This document shows, one piece after another, positions 30,400 through 37,775 of a stretch of 64,000 bases of DNA. The position numbers were made by a program, and so were the translations under genes. The notes under the pieces are model-generated. The model was given only the letters and a program-made list of their open reading frames with translations. It was not told the DNA's origin and made no database searches. The first letter of the stretch is position 1. Each line of letters starts with the position of its first letter. The stretch is from Pseudomonas sp. Leaf48 (GTDB lineage: Bacteria; Pseudomonadota; Gammaproteobacteria; Pseudomonadales; Pseudomonadaceae). Location: positions 1-64,000 of the forward strand of contig NZ_LMLH01000030.1 of NCBI RefSeq assembly GCF_001421885.1. Direction: 5' to 3'.

Positions 30400-30446
30400 T
30401 TCCCGGCCATCGCTATAGCGCTGGCCTTGTTCTCGAGGAGAACCCC

Positions 30447-31112
30447 ATGTTCACCGGCATCATCGAATCCATCGGCAGTATTCGTGCATTGACCCCTAAA
30501 GGTGGAGATGTGCGGGTCCACGTAGCCACCGGCAAGCTCGACCTGAGCGACGTCAAGCTGGGCGACAGCATCGCGGTCAACGGCGTGTGCCTGACAGCGG
30601 TTGAACTGCCGGGCAACGGCTTCGCTGCCGACGTCAGTCGCGAAACCCTCGACTGCACCGCCATGAATGACCTGAAAAGCGGCAGCCCGGTCAACCTGGA
30701 AAAAGCCCTGACCCCGACCACTCGCCTCGGCGGGCACCTGGTCAGCGGCCATGTCGACGGCGTGGGCGAAGTGGTTGCCCGTACCGAAAACGCGCGTGCC
30801 GTGGAATTTCGCATCCGTGCGCCAAAAGATCTGGCCAAGTACATTGCCCATAAAGGCTCGATCACCGTCGACGGCACCAGCCTGACCGTGAACGCGGTCG
30901 ATGGCGCCGAGTTCATGCTGACTATCATTCCGCACACCCTGAGCGAAACCATCATGGCGTCGTACCAGCCAGGCCGCCGGGTGAATCTGGAAGTGGACTT
31001 GCTGGCCCGTTACCTGGAGCGCCTGTTGCTCGGCGACAAGGCCGCAGAGCCAGCATCGGGCAGCAACATTACTGAAAGCTTTCTGGCCCAAAACGGCTAC
31101 CTCAAATCCTGA
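30447..31112 (+). CDS. ribE: riboflavin synthase, alpha chain
   Basis: The protein has 221 residues starting with the invariant MFTGII. Two homologous lumazine-binding barrels are seen (VNGVCLTAVEL in the first, VDGTSLTVNAV in the second), the hallmark of this trimeric enzyme, which dismutates two 6,7-dimethyl-8-ribityllumazine molecules to riboflavin. A strong aggag precedes the start; the gap from ribD is 47 bp. Confidence 0.95.
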   Translation: MFTGIIESIGSIRALTPKGGDVRVHVATGKLDLSDVKLGDSIAVNGVCLTAVELPGNGFAADVSRETLDCTAMNDLKSGSPVNLEKALTPTTRLGGHLVSGHVDGVGEVVARTENARAVEFRIRAPKDLAKYIAHKGSITVDGTSLTVNAVDGAEFMLTIIPHTLSETIMASYQPGRRVNLEVDLLARYLERLLLGDKAAEPASGSNITESFLAQNGYLKS

Positions 31113-31143
31113 AGCTCTAATTTCGAAAGAAGGGGGGTGCCTT

Positions 31144-32235
31144 GTGGCGCTCAATAGCATCGAAGAACTGGTTGAAGACATCCGCCAAGGCAAGATGGTC
31201 ATCCTCATGGATGACGAAGACCGCGAGAACGAAGGCGACCTGATCATGGCCGCCGAGTGCTGCCAGTCCGAGCACATCAACTTCATGGCCAAGCACGCCC
31301 GTGGCCTGATCTGCATGCCGATGACCCGCGAGCGCTGCGAAACGCTCAAGCTGCCATTGATGGCACCGCGCAACGGTTCCGGTTTCGGCACCAAGTTCAC
31401 CGTTTCCATTGAAGCGGCCACCGGCGTGACCACCGGCATCTCCGCCGCCGACCGTGCGCGCACTGTCCAGGCTGCCGCTGCCCGTGATGCCCGGGCTGAA
31501 GACATCGTCAGCCCCGGCCACATCTTCCCGCTGATGGCCCAGGCCGGCGGCACCCTGGCTCGTGCTGGCCACACCGAGGCCGCCTGTGATCTTGCGCGCA
31601 TGGCCGGTTTCGAGCCCAGTGGTGTGATCTGCGAAGTGATGAACGACGACGGCACCATGTCCCGTCGCGCCGAACTGGAAGCCTTCGCTGCCGAACACGA
31701 CATCAAGATCGGCACAATCGCCGACCTGATTCACTACCGGATGATCCACGAACGTACCGTTCAGCGGATTGCCGAGCAGCCGCTGGACAGCGAACTGGGC
31801 CAATTCAACCTGGTGACCTATCGTGATTCCGTGGAGGGCGATGTGCACATGGCCCTGACCCTGGGCACTGTCTGCGCTGAAGAACCGACCCTGGTCCGTG
31901 TGCACAACATGGACCCGCTGCGCGACCTGTTGATGGTCAAGCAACCGGGCCGCTGGAGCCTGCGCGCCGCCATGTCCGCGGTTGCCGAGGCCGGTAGCGG
32001 CGTGGTGCTGCTGCTCGGTCACCCACTCGATGGCGACGTGTTGCTGGCGCATATCCGCGAAACCGCCGATCACACAGCGGTGAAAAAACCGACCACCTAC
32101 AGCACTGTGGGTGCCGGTTCGCAGATCCTGCGTGACCTCGGCGTACGTAAAATGCGCCTGATGTCGGCACCAATGAAATTTAATGCGATATCCGGTTTCG
32201 ATCTGGAAGTTGTAGAATACGTGCCCTCCGAATAA
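31144..32235 (+). CDS. ribB: 3,4-dihydroxy-2-butanone 4-phosphate synthase with degenerate GTP cyclohydrolase II domain
   Basis: The protein has 363 residues with a GTG start after ggggg. The N-terminal DHBP synthase domain is complete: DDEDRENEGDLI with the acidic loop near 25-36, HARGLICMPM and HTEAACDLARMAGF. The C-terminal 160 residues have the outline of GTP cyclohydrolase II, but the region that should read HSECLTGD...CDCG is VRVHNMDPLRDLLM and has no zinc cysteines; the RQEGRG motif is also lost. This half therefore should be inactive (RibBX type). The real GTP cyclohydrolase II is ribA at 35833. Confidence 0.93.
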   Translation: MALNSIEELVEDIRQGKMVILMDDEDRENEGDLIMAAECCQSEHINFMAKHARGLICMPMTRERCETLKLPLMAPRNGSGFGTKFTVSIEAATGVTTGISAADRARTVQAAAARDARAEDIVSPGHIFPLMAQAGGTLARAGHTEAACDLARMAGFEPSGVICEVMNDDGTMSRRAELEAFAAEHDIKIGTIADLIHYRMIHERTVQRIAEQPLDSELGQFNLVTYRDSVEGDVHMALTLGTVCAEEPTLVRVHNMDPLRDLLMVKQPGRWSLRAAMSAVAEAGSGVVLLLGHPLDGDVLLAHIRETADHTAVKKPTTYSTVGAGSQILRDLGVRKMRLMSAPMKFNAISGFDLEVVEYVPSE

Positions 32236-32281
32236 TGACCGGTTGTTCCCGGCCTTGAATTCGCGGTTCAAATATCACCGA

Positions 32282-32304
32282 GGGACGCGTACGAGACGCG
32301 TCCC
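32282..32304 (+). other. hairpin in the ribB-ribH gap
   Basis: GGGACGCGT and ACGCGTCCC form a perfect 9-bp stem with a 5-nt loop, 22 bp before the ribH start. It is followed by only three T, so it is more likely a processing or attenuating hairpin than a full terminator. Function is inferred only. Confidence 0.5.
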
Positions 32305-32326
32305 GGCTCTTTAAGAGATCTATCGA

Positions 32327-32803
32327 ATGACCCTGAAGACCATCGAAGGTACCTTCATCGCCCCTAAAGGCCGCTACGCTCTGGTAGTGGGCCGTTTCAA
32401 CAGTTTCGTCGTTGAAAGCCTGGTCAGCGGTGCAGTTGATGCCCTGGTTCGCCACGGCGTGAGCGAAAGCGACATCACCATCATCCGCGCACCTGGCGCC
32501 TTCGAAATCCCGCTGGTTGCGCAGAAAGTCGCTCAGAAAGGCGAGTTCGCAGCAATCATCGCCCTGGGCGCGGTCATTCGTGGCGGTACTCCGCACTTCG
32601 AATACGTGGCTGGCGAGTGCACCAAGGGCCTGGCCCAGGTCTCCATGGAGTTCGGCGTTCCGGTCGCTTTCGGCGTCCTGACCGTTGATTCCATCGAGCA
32701 AGCCATCGAACGTTCCGGCACCAAGGCCGGTAACAAAGGTGCCGAAGCTGCCCTGTCCGCCCTGGAAATGGTCAGCCTGCTGGCGCAGTTGGAGGCCAAG
32801 TGA
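32327..32803 (+). CDS. ribH: 6,7-dimethyl-8-ribityllumazine synthase
   Basis: The protein has 158 residues, normal for the family. Motifs seen: GRFNSFVVESLVSGA (substrate binding), RAPGAFEIPL, and GAVIRGGTPHFEYVAGE with the catalytic histidine. It condenses the ribB product with the ribD product. Its stop codon is inside the GTG start of nusB (4-bp overlap). Confidence 0.96.
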   Translation: MTLKTIEGTFIAPKGRYALVVGRFNSFVVESLVSGAVDALVRHGVSESDITIIRAPGAFEIPLVAQKVAQKGEFAAIIALGAVIRGGTPHFEYVAGECTKGLAQVSMEFGVPVAFGVLTVDSIEQAIERSGTKAGNKGAEAALSALEMVSLLAQLEAK

Positions 32804-33300
32804 TTAGCGACGAAAGCGATCGTTTCAACCCGCGCGATCCAAAGCCTGCGGACGCCGGCAAGCCATCGAAAAGCGTCAAGCGTCGCGAAGCCCGTCAGCT
32901 CGCGACTCAGGCGCTGTACCAATGGCACATGGCCAAGCAGTCGCTGAACGAGATCGAAGCGCAATTCCGGGTCGATAACGATTTCACCGATGTCGATGGA
33001 GCCTACTTCCGCGAAATCCTCCACGGGGTTCCGCAGTTCAAGACCGAAATCGACACTGCACTCACGCCTTGCCTGGACTTGACCATCGAAGAGCTGGACC
33101 CGGTTGAACTGGCGGTTCTGCGCCTGTCCACCTGGGAACTGCTCAAGCGCGTCGACGTGCCGTACCGCGTTGTGATCAACGAAGGTATCGAACTGGCCAA
33201 GGTCTTCGGTTCCACCGACGGTCACAAGTTCGTCAACGGTGTGCTCGACAAGCTGGCCCCGCGTCTGCGTGAAGCTGAAGTGAAGGCGTTCAAGCGCTAA
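32800..33300 (+). CDS. nusB: transcription antitermination factor NusB
   Basis: The protein has 166 residues with a GTG start overlapping the ribH stop (GTGA). The helical NusB fold is recognised from RREARQLATQALYQWHM at 28-44 and the closing RVVINEGIELAKVFGSTDGHKFVNGVLDKLA. It binds boxA RNA with S10 in ribosomal RNA antitermination. The 27-residue charged leader before the domain is common in Pseudomonas. Confidence 0.95.
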   Translation: MISDESDRFNPRDPKPADAGKPSKSVKRREARQLATQALYQWHMAKQSLNEIEAQFRVDNDFTDVDGAYFREILHGVPQFKTEIDTALTPCLDLTIEELDPVELAVLRLSTWELLKRVDVPYRVVINEGIELAKVFGSTDGHKFVNGVLDKLAPRLREAEVKAFKR

Positions 33301-33324
33301 CCTGCGCTTGAATCCAGTGTCCTG

Positions 33325-34290
33325 ATGGGCGAGTTTGAGCTGATCCGCAATTTCTTCGCCGCCGCGCCTTGTGCGCAGGGCGGCGAAGGCGTTGCCCTCG
33401 GGATCGGCGATGACTGCGCCTTGCTGGCTGTTCCTCCCGGGGAGCAGTTGGCGATTTCCACCGACACCCTCGTGGCCGGTGTGCATTTCGCCGACCCCTG
33501 CGATCCGTTTCTGCTCGGTCAGCGCTCACTGGCCGTGGCCGTCAGCGACCTGGCCGCCATGGGCGCCACCCCCGTTGCCTTTACCCTTGCCCTGACCTTG
33601 CCGACGGTGACTGCCGATTGGCTGCAAGCCTATGCCCGTGGTTTGGACCTCATGGCGCAAAGCTGCGGCGTGGCACTGGTGGGCGGCGATACCACCCGCG
33701 GGCCGTTGAGCCTGACCATGACGGTGTTCGGCCGTGTGCCGGCTGGATTGGCCCTGACCCGCAGCGGCGCGCAACCCGGCGACCTGTTGTGTGTCGGCGG
33801 TGAGCTGGGCAATGCCGCTGGCGCCTTGCCGCTGGTGCTCGGCCAGCGCAGCGCTGAAGCGGCCACTGCCGATCCTCTGCTGGCGCATTACTGGTCGCCG
33901 CAACCGCAGCTTCACCTGGGGCAAGCCCTGCGTGGCAAGGCCACTTCAGCGCTGGACATCTCCGATGGCCTGCTCGCTGACTGTGGACATATCGCGCTGG
34001 CATCGAAGGTTGGCATTGAGGTCGAGCGCGATCGTTTGCCGTTGTCCAGGGCGCTGGTTGCATTCCTTGGCCAAGCGGCTGCCCAAAACGCTGCGCTCAG
34101 CGGTGGTGACGATTACGTGCTGGCTTTTACCTTGCCGTCCGTCGAGTTGCCGCTGTTGCTGGCGGATGGCTGGCCGATCCATGTGATCGGGCGAGTGGTG
34201 GACGGGCAGGGCGTAACGCTGCTGGATGCCGATGGACAAGACATCACCCCGCAAACCCGGGGTTATCAACATTTTCGGGAGTCACCGTGA
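33325..34290 (+). CDS. thiL: thiamine-monophosphate kinase
   Basis: The protein has 321 residues. The PurM-like fold is shown by GIGDDCALL near 28, STDTLVAGVHF near 45, SVAVSDLAAMGATP and LVGGDTTRGPL, and DISDGLLAD in the second half. It phosphorylates thiamine monophosphate to the active diphosphate. No strong ribosome binding site is seen 24 bp after nusB, so translation may depend on coupling. Confidence 0.94.
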   Translation: MGEFELIRNFFAAAPCAQGGEGVALGIGDDCALLAVPPGEQLAISTDTLVAGVHFADPCDPFLLGQRSLAVAVSDLAAMGATPVAFTLALTLPTVTADWLQAYARGLDLMAQSCGVALVGGDTTRGPLSLTMTVFGRVPAGLALTRSGAQPGDLLCVGGELGNAAGALPLVLGQRSAEAATADPLLAHYWSPQPQLHLGQALRGKATSALDISDGLLADCGHIALASKVGIEVERDRLPLSRALVAFLGQAAAQNAALSGGDDYVLAFTLPSVELPLLLADGWPIHVIGRVVDGQGVTLLDADGQDITPQTRGYQHFRESP

Positions 34291-34790
34291 CAGATCACCC
34301 CAAGCAGGTCCCGGCGGAATTCGTACCGCCGTCGGTCTGGCGTAACCCGTGGCATTTTCTGGCGTTCGGCTTCGGCTCGGGCACCTTGCCAAAGGCTCCG
34401 GGAACCTGGGGTTCGTTAGTTGCGCTACCCTTTATCCCGTTATGGCAGATGATGCCCGACTGGGCTTACTGGCTGATGCTCGGCATCACCATGCTGTTCG
34501 GCTTCTGGCTGTGCGGCAAAGTGGCCGACGATTTGCGCGTGCACGACCACGAAGGCATCGTCTGGGACGAGATGGTCGGGATGTGGATCACCCTGTGGCT
34601 GGTGCCGGAAGGTTGGCAATGGCTGCTAGCGGGTTTCCTGATGTTCCGCTTCTTCGATATTCTCAAGCCGTGGCCGATCCGCTGGATCGACCGGCATGTG
34701 CATGGTGGCGTTGGGATCATGCTCGATGACGTCCTGGCCGGGGTGTTTGCCTGGTTGGCGATGCAGGGGTTGGTGTGGTTTTTCAACTGA
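34287..34790 (+). CDS. pgpA: phosphatidylglycerophosphatase A
   Basis: The protein has 167 residues with a GTG start overlapping thiL by 4 bp. Signature segments FGFGSGTLPKAPGTWGSL and VWDEMVGMW are typical; three to four membrane segments follow. It removes phosphate from phosphatidylglycerophosphate to give phosphatidylglycerol at the inner membrane, and so feeds the cardiolipin synthase substrate pool (clsB is also in this window). Confidence 0.94.
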   Translation: MTDHPKQVPAEFVPPSVWRNPWHFLAFGFGSGTLPKAPGTWGSLVALPFIPLWQMMPDWAYWLMLGITMLFGFWLCGKVADDLRVHDHEGIVWDEMVGMWITLWLVPEGWQWLLAGFLMFRFFDILKPWPIRWIDRHVHGGVGIMLDDVLAGVFAWLAMQGLVWFFN

Positions 34791-34844
34791 CCAGACGGAT
34801 GGCCAGGGGTTAATCAGGAGAACTGTCAGTCGGGAGAACTAAGG

Positions 34845-35582
34845 ATGGCTCTGCGCGGGATATTGGTACTACTGTTTGCGGTGTTTTGCTCTTTCGCCCG
34901 GGCGGGAGACGTCGACACTCCGCCATCGGTGATTCAACTGGCGAGCGAAGAGTGGGAAGACTACACCGCCGCTGATGGTCATGGATTGGCGTGGGACGTG
35001 CTGCGACACGTCTTCGAACCGGCAGGCGTGAAGGTGAATATCCGCACCGAGCCCTACTTGCGCTCCGTGGGCCTGGCCGAGCGCGGCGAGGTCGACGCCT
35101 GTGTCGGTTCCTACCGTGACGAGTCCAGCGAAGTGCTGTATCCGCGCTGGAATTTCGATACCGATCATATCTACGCCCTGGGGCTCGCCAGCACTCCGGT
35201 GCCGACCTTACAAACCCTGGGCAACTACCGGCTGGCCTGGGTCCGCGGCTACGGCTACCAGCACTACCTTCCCAACGTGCGTCGCTATGACGAAGTGATG
35301 CGGCGAACCGGCATCGTGTCGATGCTGACCCGCAATCGCGCCGACTTCTACATTGATGCACTGACAGAAGTCGATTACGTCATGAGTCGCGCCAAGGATC
35401 CATCGCAGTTACGCCGCAGCCATATTGCGGAATTGCCGCTGTATCTGTGTTTCGCCAAGACCCCCAAGGCTCGAGCCCTGATGGCATTGTTCGACCAGCG
35501 CATGGAGCAACTGGTGAAAAACGGCGAGCTCAAGCCCGTCTTCGAGCGCTGGAAACAGCCTTATCCGTTTGACGAGAATTAA
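34845..35582 (+). CDS. periplasmic substrate-binding protein, SBP_bac_3 type
   Basis: The protein has 245 residues with a signal peptide (MALRGILVLLFAVFCSFARA, cleavage before Gly21). The rest fits the amino-acid binding protein fold (VIQLASEEWEDYTAADGHGLAWDVLRHVF ... DACVGSYRDES). No ABC permease or ATPase is adjacent, so it may be an orphan sensor or receptor. gggag and aagg sites precede the start. Ligand unknown. Confidence 0.8.
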   Translation: MALRGILVLLFAVFCSFARAGDVDTPPSVIQLASEEWEDYTAADGHGLAWDVLRHVFEPAGVKVNIRTEPYLRSVGLAERGEVDACVGSYRDESSEVLYPRWNFDTDHIYALGLASTPVPTLQTLGNYRLAWVRGYGYQHYLPNVRRYDEVMRRTGIVSMLTRNRADFYIDALTEVDYVMSRAKDPSQLRRSHIAELPLYLCFAKTPKARALMALFDQRMEQLVKNGELKPVFERWKQPYPFDEN

Positions 35583-35606
35583 CACGAATTCTGCCGCTGT
35601 GAATTA

Positions 35607-35705
35607 CCCCTGTGGGAGCGGGCTTGCTCGCCAAAGCGGTAGGTCATGCAGCATTGATGTCGATTGATCTGACGCTTTGGCGAGCAAGCCCGCTGCCACA
35701 GGGGG
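35607..35705. repeat. REPIN
   Basis: CCCCTGTGGGAGCGGGCTTG and its inverted partner CAAGCCCGCTGCCACAGGGG flank about 55 bp between the binding-protein gene and ribA, with inner arms CTCGCCAAAGCG and CGCTTTGGCGAG extending the hairpin. Confidence 0.88.
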
Positions 35706-35832
35706 TGTGTTGTCAGGGCGAATATCAAACATTTAGATCGTTATGGCCGATAATTCAGCCTAAGCGTCGGCTGGAACCTGCTGTTACAATGCCGGCTTTG
35801 CGAACTACAGACTTTAGATCAGGAGCACAACG

Positions 35833-36450
35833 GTGCCTGTCGTTTTTGTCGCCGCTTCCAAGCTGCCAACGCCTTTTGCGCAATTCACCATGCATGGCTT
35901 TCTCGATGAAGCCTCCGGCCGCGAGCACGTCGTGCTGAGCCTGGGTGAGTTCGCCGACGGTGCCCCGGTACTCGGCCGGCTGCACTCCGAATGTCTGACC
36001 GGCGACGCCTTGTTCAGCCAGCGTTGCGACTGCGGCTCGCAACTTGAAGCCGCATTGCAGGCCATCGCCCGTGAAGGTCGTGGCGTGTTGCTTTACTTGC
36101 GTCAGGAAGGTCGTGGCATTGGCCTGCTGAACAAGATCCGCGCGTATGAATTGCAGGACGGCGGCGCCGATACCGTTGAAGCCAACGAGCGCCTGGGCTT
36201 TGCCGCCGATCAGCGCGACTACGCCATGTGCCTGCCGATGCTGGAGCACCTGGGCGTCAAATCCCTGCGCCTGATGACCAACAACCCGCGCAAGGTCAAA
36301 GCCTTGACCGACATGGGCATCGTGGTTGCCGAGCGTGTGCCGCTGCATACCGGTCACAACCCGCACAACAAGCTGTATCTGGCGACCAAGGCGAGCAAAC
36401 TCGACCACATGATGGGCAATGAACATCAGGGTGAGGTAGACCGGGCGTGA
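35833..36450 (+). CDS. ribA: GTP cyclohydrolase II
   Basis: The protein has 205 residues with a GTG start after cagGAG. Zinc ligands Cys54, Cys65 and Cys67 (HSECLTGDALFSQRCDCG) and the nucleophile region LRQEGRGIGL are intact. This is the first step of riboflavin synthesis. It supplies the activity missing from the C-terminal half of ribB. No FMN riboswitch structure was recognised in the 127 bp between the REPIN and the start. Confidence 0.96.
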   Translation: MPVVFVAASKLPTPFAQFTMHGFLDEASGREHVVLSLGEFADGAPVLGRLHSECLTGDALFSQRCDCGSQLEAALQAIAREGRGVLLYLRQEGRGIGLLNKIRAYELQDGGADTVEANERLGFAADQRDYAMCLPMLEHLGVKSLRLMTNNPRKVKALTDMGIVVAERVPLHTGHNPHNKLYLATKASKLDHMMGNEHQGEVDRA

Positions 36451-36866
36451 CCCGCGGTCAGGTCCGGCGGCGACTGTCCGTCAACTGGTGGCAATACCTG
36501 GCGCTGGCGTTGTTGCCGCTGTTGGTGATCAACGCGGTGTTTGGTCAGGGTGAGGCGATTCTGCCGGTGCTGGCGATGCCGTTGTTCATCGCCGGCGTAG
36601 CCTCGATGTTTGTCAGCCTGAAGTTCTTCGGCGGCTACAAGCACGCGCTAATCGCTACCCAGAAAGCCCTGGACACTCCTGAAGAGCCCGCTGCCTGGGT
36701 CAGTCTCGCCGCCAAACGTCGCACGGCCTTCCTGGCCGCCGGGCTGCCCGCCTGGATTGGCGCCCTGGCGGTTTTCGTCGGCCTCGAAGCCGTGCCGCTG
36801 ATGCTGTTGGCGCTGTCGACCACGGTGCTGTTCTACCTTTACCGTATTCCGCGTCAACTCGGTTGA
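36447..36866 (+). CDS. small membrane protein, function unknown
   Basis: The protein has 139 residues with a GTG start overlapping ribA by 4 bp (GTGA). Two pairs of hydrophobic segments (about 14-32 and 38-57, then 92-108 and 110-128) surround a charged loop. No family with a known function is recognised. The overlap with ribA and with the following btuF-like gene shows a three-gene operon. Confidence 0.7.
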   Translation: MTRGQVRRRLSVNWWQYLALALLPLLVINAVFGQGEAILPVLAMPLFIAGVASMFVSLKFFGGYKHALIATQKALDTPEEPAAWVSLAAKRRTAFLAAGLPAWIGALAVFVGLEAVPLMLLALSTTVLFYLYRIPRQLG

Positions 36867-37666
36867 TGCGCGCTGTCTGGCTGGCGGTTTTGCTGCTGGC
36901 GGCCAGCGGCCCGGCAGTGGCGGTCGAACGGGTTGTCAGTCTCGCGCCATCGCTCTCGGAGATCGTCGTTGAACTGGGTTCCGCCGACCTCATGGTCGGT
37001 GTGCTGGACGCCGGTGAACGACCTGCCGAACTCAAGAGCCTGCCCTCCGTTGGCCGCTACGGCCAGTTGGACATGGAGCGCCTGGTCAGTCTGAAACCCG
37101 ATCTGTTGCTGTTATGGCCCGGTAGCGTCGGCCCGGCCCAGCGTGACCAGCTCAAACGCTTGAACATCCCGACCTACGTTGCCGAGCCCCATAATCTGCA
37201 ACAACTCACCGCGCAGATCGAGGCCATCGCTGCCCAGCTCGGTCGGGCTGAGCGTGGAGCTTCGTTGGCCGGCGATTTGCGCCGGCGCCTGGATGAATTG
37301 CGTCAGCGCTATCGACGTGACACGCCGTTGCGGGTGTTCTATCAGGTCTGGGATCGTCCGTTGTACACCATTGGCGGCGGACAGATCATCAGCGATGCGC
37401 TCGAAGTTTGCGGGGCGCGAAACGTGTTCGGCGACCAGACATTGCCGGCACCGCAGGTCAGCGTGGAAGCCGTGTTACAGCGTAATCCCGAGGTGATCCT
37501 GGCCAGCGATCAGGTCCAGCTTGATGCGTGGCAGGCCTGGCCGCAGGTGGCGGCGGTAGCGCAGGGGCAGTTGCGACTGGTGACGGATAAAGGGCTGGAG
37601 CGGCCGAGTGGGCAGATGATCGAAGCGACAGCAAAACTCTGCCACTTGATCGCGCCCGAGCGCTGA
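36866..37666 (+). CDS. btuF: cobalamin-binding periplasmic protein BtuF-like
   Basis: The protein has 266 residues with a signal peptide (to about residue 20, GPAVAVE). The class III binding-protein fold is clear from RVVSLAPSLSEIVVELG, VGVLDAGERP, LDMERLVSLKPDLLLLW and the long connecting helix. The B12 assignment rests on this sequence type plus the neighbouring btuB receptor gene. The start ATG shares the last base of the upstream TGA. No btuC or btuD is present in the window. Confidence 0.8.
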   Translation: MRAVWLAVLLLAASGPAVAVERVVSLAPSLSEIVVELGSADLMVGVLDAGERPAELKSLPSVGRYGQLDMERLVSLKPDLLLLWPGSVGPAQRDQLKRLNIPTYVAEPHNLQQLTAQIEAIAAQLGRAERGASLAGDLRRRLDELRQRYRRDTPLRVFYQVWDRPLYTIGGGQIISDALEVCGARNVFGDQTLPAPQVSVEAVLQRNPEVILASDQVQLDAWQAWPQVAAVAQGQLRLVTDKGLERPSGQMIEATAKLCHLIAPER

Positions 37667-37683
37667 GACCGAGGCGCCTGCAA

Positions 37684-37749
37684 TCGCGGGCAAGCCCGCT
37701 CCCACAGGATCGCGCTAAACCTGTGGGAGCGGGCTTGCCCGCGAAGAGG
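37684..37749. repeat. compact REPIN between convergent btuF and btuB
   Basis: TCGCGGGCAAGCCCGCTCCCACAG and CTGTGGGAGCGGGCTTGCCCGCGA are separated by about 14 bp. Placed between two convergent genes, the long hairpin probably serves as a transcription barrier on both strands. Confidence 0.88.
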
Positions 37750-37775
37750 TCTATGCAGGCGATACAAATTTCAGA

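Noticed and set aside
35583..35832. FMN riboswitch ahead of ribA
   Set aside because: The conserved RFN element blocks were not seen; the space is largely a REPIN.
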